Shown here piece by piece: positions 57,271-64,000 of a DNA stretch of 64,000 nucleotides. A program made the translations under genes and the position numbers. The stretch covers positions 310,001 to 374,000 of the forward strand of contig CAJNDT010003779.1 of the NCBI GenBank assembly GCA_905221615.1. Direction: 5' to 3'. Source of the DNA: Symbiodinium sp. CCMP2592. Lineage: Eukaryota; Sar; Dinophyceae; Suessiales; Symbiodiniaceae. How positions within the stretch are numbered: position 1 is the first letter of the stretch; every line of letters begins with the position of its first letter. The notes below the pieces were generated by a model. That model made no database searches and was not told the DNA's origin. It saw nothing but the letters and a program-made list of their open reading frames with translations.

Positions 57271-58384
57271 TTAGGGTCTAAGTCCTATGAAGACTTACAT
57301 CAACCTACTTAAACCTACTTTTTTCTAGGGTCTTTTTTTTCCGATATAAACGTGATCCAGCCCCCACCCCACGTGCAACCAAAATCCTATGTTAATCCTA
57401 GGTGTGTTTTGTTTCTTTCCTTGCTTTGAGGAAATATGCGGCAAAAAAACTGGGTAACTATAGGAAAACAGTAAGAGAATCACATAGGATTGTGTCGAAT
57501 TTCAGCGGGTACGGAATCGGGGAACAATACGGGACATATCGGAAAACAGTTCCAAAAAACACGCATAGTACTGTGTCGTGAATATATTATGTTCGGTGAT
57601 TATTTGGGAGTTTCCGCAAATTAGGGGTGCTTTGTTTTGGGGTCCTTACAATAAGGATCCTACTATTTGGACTGAAACTCAGGAATTCTTGACTACAGTA
57701 AACCCGATTAAAGTTGGAATCCGGATTGAGACCAAATAGTGTTGGGATCCTCTTAAGCATTGAGGCTGTAGAGCTTCTGCTGTATATCTTCCTGTTTCTT
57801 AAACAAACCTTATTCAATGGATTTGCGACCTGCCAGTGCTGCAAGTCGTAACCCCTCAACCCTAACCCCGAAACCCCAAACCCTAAACCTTTAACCCTAA
57901 ACCCCGAACCCAAAACCCTAACCCTTAACCCCTAAACCCTAAACCCTAAGCCCGAAACTCTCGTAACCGGAGACCCTAAACCTTAAGCTCTGGTTTGATA
58001 ATTGAGATTGATCGAGACTGGCACCGATCTGTTCCCTTGACATCTGGGTAATTCGTTTGCTCACTTTCCGGATCCAGGTCCCTGCGTCTTCGAGCCTTAC
58101 GGTTTCTTATTGGCTGTCAACTCAACTTTTCAACTTTTGGGGTTCTTATAAGCTATAGTCGATTCTGAAAGTTTCAACCCTAACCCTAAACCCTAAACCC
58201 TAACCGTCCTTGGGTTTCGGGCCAGTGAGGTTTAGGGTTTCGGGGTATTCGGGCTCGGAAGGTTTTAGGGCTTTCGGGTTAAGATCTCAGCACGGAAGCC
58301 GGTAGGAAAAGCGGAGGAAGCGGCCCATCGCGGTTTTTGGAGAGGGATGGCTTCAGAGTTTCAGGGTTCAGGTTCAGGGTCTCA
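57271..58384. other. no gene confidently seen
   Basis: Contains a partial family 2 MITE (57606-57675) and telomere-type words. A GC-rich patch at 58303-58352 (after ACGGAAG) reads P-V-G-K-A-E-E-A-A-H-R-G-F-W and could be an exon of the next gene, without a clear donor. Confidence 0.35.
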
Positions 58385-58530
58385 GTTTGGGTTTAGGGTT
58401 TAGGGTTTAGGGGTTTAGGGGTTTAGGGGTTTAGGGTTTAGGGTTTAGGGTTTAGGGGTTAGGGGTTTAGGGGTTTAGGGTTTAGGGTTTAGGGGTTTAG
58501 AGATTAGGGTTTAGGGTTTAGGGTTTAGCG
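58385..58530. repeat. telomere-type TTTAGGG(G) array
   Basis: About twenty units, mixing TTTAGGG and TTTAGGGG, ending about 50 nt before a predicted exon. Confidence 0.9.
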
Positions 58531-58582
58531 GTTCAGGGCCTTGCGGATGAGGGTGTTAAGGTTTTCGGGCTTCGGGTTTCAG

Positions 58583-58666
58583 GTATTTCAAGGATCGCAG
58601 CACCGAGCAAATACGGCTTTGCTGAGGAAGAAAGGCAGGACAGCACCCCAATTGTGGTGCTGGCAG
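58583..58666 (+). CDS. second host gene, exon (candidate)
   Basis: Acceptor GTTTCAG, donor GTGCGGG (or GC donor four bases earlier). One frame gives I-S-R-I-A-A-P-S-K-Y-G-F-A-E-E-E. A second frame is also open but less protein-like. Order and strand suit a gene running off the right edge. Confidence 0.5.
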
Positions 58667-59247
58667 GTGCGGGTTTTAAGTTCAGTTTAAGGGCCAAGGT
58701 CATGGGATTTCGGGGCTTGATGTTGGAGGGTGGGATGGCGATCCGCCGCAGCCGCAATAAGCTTGGGGACTTGCTACTTACCATCCCGATGAAAAGAACA
58801 TCGTGAGCCCTGAGCTCTAAATCCTAAATCCTTGAAGCTTGTGCGTGTCCGCGGCACTCCGGCTTCGCATCAGGCTCCGTCGAATCTTGAATAAAACTTC
58901 GTAGCCTCAAGAAGTTTCAGCATAGCCTGCAGCCTCCTGGCAGAATCCTCTTGAAAACTAAACCTGTGGTACTGCCCCCACTCAGTAACAGTTGGATAAT
59001 CTTCATAACACAGAGATATAAGGACCTTAATAGTAGCCCCATTGTAGACTGTTAGTGTATGGGGGCCGTACCCAAACTAAACCTTAAGTTCTACTTCAAC
59101 TGCTCGAGAGATCCGATATCCTGGACCTTTGTACTCGGGACTCGGGGTCCTTTAGGTATGTTTATTTGCCGAAAAGCATAAAGTCTCCAAGGATCAAACC
59201 CATACGCTTTGTCTTAGTTTGGGCCTTGGGCTTTGGCTTTCAGAAAG

Positions 59248-59309
59248 ATGGCGGCGGTGGCCGCGGCGCTGGCAGACTATGCGGGGCAGCTGTCGAAGAA
59301 CACGTCCAG
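59248..59309 (+). CDS. second host gene, exon
   Basis: After CTTTCAGAAAG reads M-A-A-V-A-A-A-L-A-D-Y-A-G-Q-L-S-K-N, ending AG|GCATGG (GC donor), phase 2. It could be the initiating exon or internal. Confidence 0.6.
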
Positions 59310-59412
59310 GCATGGCGGGTGTTTCGGGGTTGAATGTTGAATTAGGGCTCTTGTTTGACCAGCAATATCAGGAGCAGTTTAGCAGTAGTCGCAGTCGGGG
59401 TGGCTCCTTTGG

Positions 59413-59420
59413 TCTCTCTC

Positions 59421-59497
<77 letters not shown>

Positions 59498-59533
59498 CTC
59501 TCGCTCTCTCTCTCCCTCCCTCCCTCCCTCCCT

Positions 59534-59570
<37 letters not shown>

Positions 59571-59613
59571 TCTCTCTCGCTCTCTCTCTCTCTCTTGAGA
59601 GCGAGAGAGAGAG

Positions 59614-59651
<38 letters not shown>

Positions 59652-59656
59652 AGGGA
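59413..59656. repeat. (TC)n then (GA)n inverted microsatellite
   Basis: About 180 bp of TC with TCCC interruptions followed by about 60 bp of GA: a self-complementary hairpin and triplex-prone tract. The serine-leucine and arginine-glutamate ORFs over it are artefacts. Confidence 0.95.
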
Positions 59657-59821
59657 GCGGGCTCAAGGAGCTTGTGGCTGGCTTATACGACGTTTTGATG
59701 TTCGGCATTCTGGGGTTTTACGGGTTTTGAGTCTTCATGGAACAGTGAAAAAATTTGAGAAACAGCGCAGAGGGTCCCAATGTTCTGGTCAAGTGATTGC
59801 CGGGCTGTTGCCTTGATTGCT

Positions 59822-59938
59822 TACTTAAAGGGTCATGGGACTTAGTAACTGGGGTTCTAAATGAGGTAACTATAATTACTTATAACCCCAATTAAGTTAC
59901 CTATAACCTTACTTACTAAGTCCCATGATCCTCCAAGC
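59822..59938. mobile_element. MITE family 1, copy (ATCATGGG cassette)
   Basis: TACTTAAAGGGTCATGGGAC ... GTCCCATGATCCTCCAAG. Confidence 0.8.
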
Positions 59939-60107
59939 ACAGCTGAGTTCGTGTCTATAGTTGGAGGCACTTGGTAAGCCAGCAGATGCTACCTGAGTCA
60001 GATAGCCGATATTTGAACTCAGTTTGCTGGGCCTGGCTGGTCATTCAAAGCTTCGGCTCGAGACGAGCAACATCTGCCCGGTCTGCTCCAGTGTCTCCTT
60101 GTGCCCA

Positions 60108-60416
60108 ATGTCTTTTGTGGCGAAGTGCCTGCCTGCGGTCCTTGCTTTCGTGTGCCTGAGCCTCAAGGGCTGTGGCTGCAACACGGAAACCGCTACGGAG
60201 TGTATTGCCACCTTTGGCATCGCTTTCGGCAACGCACAGGTCGGCGACAACGTTGTCAGCCAGGTGTGCAGTGTCGGGAACACCTTCGTCCAGTGCATCA
60301 AAGACAGTGGCTGCTGCTCCGACAGTGAGATGAAGGCGAGCGTGGACGAGATGGTTGCAGCTAATTCCGGCCCGAACCAGTGCACCGGTGATGATGCGCT
60401 CACAGCAAGCTGCTAG
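60108..60416 (+). CDS. small secreted cysteine-rich protein
   Basis: Start chosen at M-S-F-V-A-K-C (60108), giving 102 residues; the 28 residues before it in the open frame are not needed. Residues 1-19 form a signal peptide (L-P-A-V-L-A-F-V-C-L-S-L) with cleavage likely near K20-G21. The mature part has Cys at 22, 24, 32, 54, 63, 69, 70, 92 and 102, with a C-C pair, and is otherwise acidic and polar, so it is probably disulfide-bonded and extracellular. Coding GC content is clearly above that of the surroundings. The ORF is intronless and lies between exons of the second host gene, so it may be a nested retrogene. No family recognised. Confidence 0.7.
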   Translation: MSFVAKCLPAVLAFVCLSLKGCGCNTETATECIATFGIAFGNAQVGDNVVSQVCSVGNTFVQCIKDSGCCSDSEMKASVDEMVAANSGPNQCTGDDALTASC

Positions 60417-60490
60417 TATAGCACACTAAGACACGCGGGTGCCAATGTGCCCCCGCTTGCCTATGTGCAGTTCCAACCCGATGAGCATAA

Positions 60491-60594
60491 TGGGAGTTTC
60501 CGAAAATAGGGGAGCTTAATATAGTACCCTAAGTAGTAGGATCCTTATCATAAGGAACCCAAAATACGGTACCCCTCATTTTCGGAAACTCCCA
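60491..60594. mobile_element. MITE family 2, intact copy
   Basis: GGGAGTTTCCGAAAATAGGG ... CCCCTCATTTTCGGAAACTCCC-type ends; interior GTAGGATCCTTATCATAAGG. Confidence 0.85.
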
Positions 60595-60939
60595 AATGTC
60601 GACCTTGCAATGCACCCAATGTCGACTCTCACGAAGCCGCTTGGCAGTGAGGGTCGCAACTGCCAGCAGTCTTTTCGAATGCAGCGCAGAAAAACTCAAG
60701 CCGTGCATGCTGCAGACACCTGTTATTCCTGCACAGGAGTCGGGGCCTTGTCGGGGGGATCTGGTGCCAAAACATCTGGGCTGTTTGTGTAGAAAACTTT
60801 GGGAACGATATTGTACCGGAGCATAGTAGTAAAGGAGTGGCTCTGTTGAATACTAAAGAATGAAGGAGCGCTGATTATCCATAGGTTACTGTGTGTGATC
60901 CCAGTACAAGCTTTGACTTGATAATGTAGGGGTTTCGGT

Positions 60940-61055
60940 AATGGTAGTAGCAGTAGTCTCAGTAGTAGCCGTAGTCGCTGTAGTACCGTACCAGTAGTAG
61001 CAGTAGTCGCAGTGGTAGCAGTAGTCGTCGTCGTAGTACTAGTACTAGTACAACG
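60940..61055. repeat. GTA/GCA trinucleotide repeat
   Basis: Degenerate GTAGTAGCAGTAGTC units, ending in AGTACTAGTACTAGTAC. Confidence 0.9.
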
Positions 61056-61402
61056 GCTGCTCGCTCAAACTTAGCCCCACGCCACCCCGTGAGGACAGTT
61101 GCCGGCGTCGCCCAACTCTTCACTATGAAGCTGAGCTGAAGTGTCAGACGGTTTTCAAGGTGTTGACGGCTTGAGCTTTTCTGGTTTAGGGCTTTAGGGT
61201 TGTGGGGTTTCAGCTGGAGGGCTTCGTGGTCTCAGGGTAGAGGGTCAAGCAAGTTGGCTGCCACAAGGTTTTTGCGTTATGACTTTAGGGCTAGGGTTTA
61301 GCGCGCAGGATGTGGGCAGTCTCCGCGTTTTGGGGTCCAGGTGCGCCCGGCAACTGACCATAGATGTCTGCACAGTTAGTATTGCATCCATGACATTGCT
61401 GA
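61056..61402. other. no gene seen
   Basis: Mixed unique and telomere-type sequence. A GC-rich patch at 61078-61145 has no clear frame or splice sites. Confidence 0.35.
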
Positions 61403-61526
61403 TACTCCCTATGTAATAAGGTTGTAAGGGTATAAGTAGGCTTATAACTAGGATATAGCCCCACTTAGAGGGCTTATAACCCCCAGTTAAAAATCTACTT
61501 ACTAAGCCCCATGATCCTTTAAGTAT
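61403..61526. mobile_element. MITE family 1, copy with eroded left arm
   Basis: Right arm CTTACTAAGCCCCATGATCC and TTTAAGTA is intact; the left arm is degenerate. Directly followed by another family 1 copy. Confidence 0.65.
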
Positions 61527-61530
61527 ACCA

Positions 61531-61646
61531 TACTTGGAGGCCCTTTTGACTTAGTAAGTAGGCTTAGTAAGGTGGGTTATGGGTTGCCAATAGGGTTTCT
61601 AGGGGATACTAAGTAGACTTACTAAGTCAAAAGGGCCTCCAAGTAC
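61531..61646. mobile_element. MITE family 1, copy (CCCTTTTG cassette)
   Basis: TACTTGGAGGCCCTTTTGAC ... GTCAAAAGGGCCTCCAAGTA; near-perfect 30-bp arms with a cassette unlike other copies. Confidence 0.9.
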
Positions 61647-61745
61647 CGGACCCCTGCACCCAAGGCTCCGAACTCAAATCCTTCCAAAACGCTATGACCT
61701 CAAACCCGCCAAACCGCGACTCTTACACCGCTTGCATAGAACTGG

Positions 61746-61881
61746 TACTTGGAGGGTCGGGGGACTTAGTAACTGGTTATTTTAGGGACGTATAAGTACC
61801 ATAACACCAATTAGGGTCCCTTTTAGGGTACTTATAAGTCTACTTACTACCTACTTACTAAGTCCCCCGACCCTCCAAGTA
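61746..61881. mobile_element. MITE family 1, copy (GTCGGGGG cassette)
   Basis: TACTTGGAGGGTCGGGGGAC ... GTCCCCCGACCCTCCAAGTA. Confidence 0.9.
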
Positions 61882-62071
61882 TGGAAGGGCCCAGGCAGAA
61901 GCTAAAGTTTCAAGGTTTCGTGTTGGCGGTTAGAGAAAGCAAAGGGCAGCAAGGCCTTTAACGGCAACCCTAAACCCTAAGCTTTTAAAGGGCAGGCTTC
62001 CAGGATCCAAAGGTTCCAAGTAAGGCCACAACCTGGAACACAGCATGTCATATACGTTTTACTATACACTG

Positions 62072-62195
62072 TACTTAAAGGCTCATGGGGCTTAGTAAGT
62101 AAGGTTATAAGTAGGTTGTGGTTAGGATAACCCCACTTAGGGGACTTATAGCCCCAATTATAACCTACTTACTAAGTCCCACGATCCTTTCAGTA
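62072..62195. mobile_element. MITE family 1, copy (CTCATGGG / ACGATCC arms)
   Basis: TACTTAAAGGCTCATGGGGC ... GTCCCACGATCCTTTCAGTA; the arms have begun to diverge. Confidence 0.8.
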
Positions 62196-62504
62196 TCCCC
62201 TCCACTCTAAAGCCGTGTATCTTGATTCCAGTAAACCCCACATAATCTCATCAGTTTAGCCTTGCCCAAGCGCGCTAGGCGAAAAGCTCGAGGAACGATA
62301 GGGGACGCGCTAGTTCAAGAACAAAAGCAGCATGAACGGTTTAGGGTTTAGGGTCTCACATCATCTTACGATGATCTGAGAATGGGAAGCTACCCAGAAC
62401 TGCAACAACAATCCTTAGTGAGCGCATAATTCTCCTTGCATTATGCAATGACCCTTAACTTGAGTTAAGGTATAGGCCTGGGGCAAGGCGAGGTTTTGGA
62501 GTCC

Positions 62505-62650
62505 ATCATAACGACCCTTAGTGGGGTAGGGGGTCGGGGGTAAGGGGCCTGAATACCCATAATAAGGGTTTAGTAAGGCTTATTTAAGGAAGTATAGTCC
62601 CCTACCCCCCTCCCCCTACCCCCCCTAAGGGGTCCTCGTGACGATGAGGG
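62505..62650. mobile_element. MITE family 6, G/C-rich palindrome
   Basis: ACGACCCTTAGTGGGGTAGG with GGTCGGGGGTAAGGGG, mirrored by CCCCCCTAAGGGGTCCTCGT. The arms are tract-rich (GGGGTAGGGGG). Confidence 0.7.
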
Positions 62651-62735
62651 TCCGAGTTACGTTGAGCCTGGCTGGGCCTTTCGGGGGTCGGGGCCGGTCA
62701 TAGACTTTCCCGGATTTCAATGCAGGGTGTCTGAG

Positions 62736-62829
62736 TACCCAGAGGCCCCAAAGTAGTTCCTTTTTGGGATTGCCTTATGGGATTCTATATGCGAACCCCA
62801 AAAAGGAACTACTTTGAGGCCTTTGGGTA
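62736..62829. mobile_element. MITE family 7, TA-flanked palindrome
   Basis: TACCCAGAGGCCCCAAAGTA and GTTCCTTTTTGGG, mirrored by CCCCAAAAAGGAACTACTTT and GAGGCCTTTGGGTA. Confidence 0.8.
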
Positions 62830-62847
62830 ATGAGTAGCACTAACATA

Positions 62848-62942
62848 GGGGCCTGAACGCTTACCTCTACTATTTTGGGGGTTTCCTTATTATGATTATA
62901 GTATAATGGGCCCAAGACCTTATTCTAACCATTAAGGCCCCC
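62848..62942. mobile_element. MITE family 5, uninterrupted copy
   Basis: GGGGCCTGAACG ... AATGGGCCC ... TATTCTAACCATTAAGGCCCC-type end; the reference for the nested copy at 56930. Confidence 0.75.
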
Positions 62943-63249
62943 ATATTATTCCCTGATGCTCCCTCTACATCAAAAACCGCATAAAGCCTGCACAACTCCA
63001 AAGGAACACTCACAGAACACACGAAGCTCGAATGAGAAACCTTGCTCCAACTGCGAAGGCACCCAAATCAGGAATTTCGGGGAGTATAGCCCTAAAATTC
63101 CTAAGCCCTGTTTTGACCCCCAGCCCCCTAAACCCATAACCCTTAACCCTAAATCCTAAACCCTTTATAGACCCAAAACCCTAAATCCTACGCCCTGAAT
63201 TTTGGGGAGTGGACCCCGAAGACCGAACGTCATTCGTCTGTTTCATAAT

Positions 63250-63330
63250 TTAGGTTTTAGGGTTGGGGGTTTTTAGGGTTTAGGGTTTTAGGGTTTAGGG
63301 TTTCAAGGTTTAGGGTTTAGGGTTTAGGTT
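63250..63330. repeat. telomere-type TTTAGGG array
   Basis: About eleven TTTAGGG/TTTTAGGG units ending 8 nt before a predicted exon. Confidence 0.9.
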
Positions 63331-63338
63331 TTTTTGAG

Positions 63339-63405
63339 GTACGTGGTGCCGGCGAAAACCTTCGTGGAGATGGCGGCCCTGAAGCCCTTTGAGGTGCTCC
63401 TACAG
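63339..63405 (+). CDS. second host gene, exon
   Basis: 67 nt; acceptor TTTTTTTGAG, donor GTGCGTG. Starts in phase 2, matching the exon ending at 59309. Reads Y-V-V-P-A-K-T-F-V-E-M-A-A-L-K-P-F-E. Confidence 0.7.
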
Positions 63406-64000
63406 GTGCGTGCTCTGCGGTTTAGGGTTTATAAGTTTAGGCCTTAGGGGTTTAGGGGTTTAGTGTTTCGGGTTTCGGGGTTTAGTGGTTTAGGGTTTAG
63501 GGGTATAGGGTTAGAGGTGCTCCTGCGGTTCTGGGCTCCCAGCGCTTAGGTTTCGTGGGTCTCAGCGCTTAAGGGTTTAGGATGGTTTTACTGATATAGG
63601 GTAGAAGCGCTTTATATTTTGGGGTATGAGGGCTTAACCGTATAGGGGTTAGGGTATGAGGGTTTAAGGTATTAGAGGTTACTGGCTGAAGGGTTCCTTG
63701 TAGGGCTGTGATATGGTTTTCCGCAAGTTCGATGATTGGCTGAACGTTTGAGAACTTCATGTACCCTAGCTGTGGGGACCATAAGAAGGCATGATTAACA
63801 GTCCAAGGCCTTAAAGTTTTCGGTTTTAGAACCTTGGGGTGAGACGCTACTTATAACAAACCCTAAACCCTAAACCTTATTATAGCGTTTTGGGTTTAGG
63901 ATTTACGTTTTTGGGGGTGTATGCCTTCAGGGTTCAGGGACTGTACTTGGAGGTTCATGCGACTGCCGGTCATAAGTACCTTAACTGGGGCTATAACAAA
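63406..64000. other. intron of the second host gene (to window end)
   Basis: TTTAGGG-type words near the donor, CCCTAAA words at 63860, and the left arm of a family 1 MITE from 63944 to the edge. No exon seen. Confidence 0.5.

Noticed and set aside
59219-59816. Ser-Leu and Arg-Glu repeat ORFs
   Set aside because: They only translate the (TC)n/(GA)n microsatellite.

Overview
The window looks like nuclear DNA of a dinoflagellate (alveolate protist). The reasons are: degenerate TTTAGGG/CCCTAAA telomere-type repeats scattered on both strands; a host gene cut into very small exons by long repeat-filled introns, where 8 of 18 chosen splice donors are GC rather than GT; and abundant copia- and DIRS-type retroelements. 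The genus cannot be told from sequence reading alone.

Left part (1-28 kb) is retrotransposon territory. A minus-strand copia-type element runs off the left edge (1-3.9 kb) with Gag, CCHC zinc knuckle, aspartic protease and the start of an integrase, broken by frameshifts. At 4.4-6.8 kb lies a 2.4-kb block bounded by inverted arms. From about 27 kb down to 7.3 kb runs a second minus-strand copia element: integrase plus a methyltransferase-like tail (26.8-24.95 kb), reverse transcriptase/RNase H (13.7-10.2 kb), then an extra downstream ORF carrying a Tpt1/KptA-like ADP-ribosyltransferase-type domain (9.9-7.9 kb). That element is split by a young plus-strand tyrosine-recombinase retrotransposon (14,956-24,950) of DIRS/PAT/Ngaro type. 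It has perfect split direct repeats (A1, B1, A2, B2) and an unusual order: recombinase first, then a Cys/Trp-rich ORF, a CCCH Gag-like ORF, and an oxygenase-like/RT/RNase H polyprotein. The junctions show insertion at a shared AC dinucleotide without target duplication.

Right part (28-64 kb) is a host-gene region. By reading codons across GC-rich islands I assembled one plus-strand multi-exon gene from 28,143 to 54,621. Seventeen consecutive exons (35,360-54,621) join in phase to 1,317 nt (438 codons plus stop), with two further 5' exons. The product is a multi-pass membrane protein. Introns carry telomere-like repeats that are often TTTAGGG-oriented at the 5' end and CCCTAAA-oriented at the 3' end, so intron ends could pair. 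They also carry many hairpin MITEs of at least eight families, an array of about 20 alternating inverted motifs, and nested intronless ORFs (an unknown duplicated gene with a different break in each copy, and a 200-residue membrane-protein ORF). A second plus-strand gene begins after 58 kb (three exons recognised, running off the window), and an intronless ORF for a small secreted Cys-rich protein (60,108-60,416) lies inside it.

All family assignments are from motif reading without database searches. The exon model rests on frame, phase and splice-site consistency and has not been tested against transcripts.
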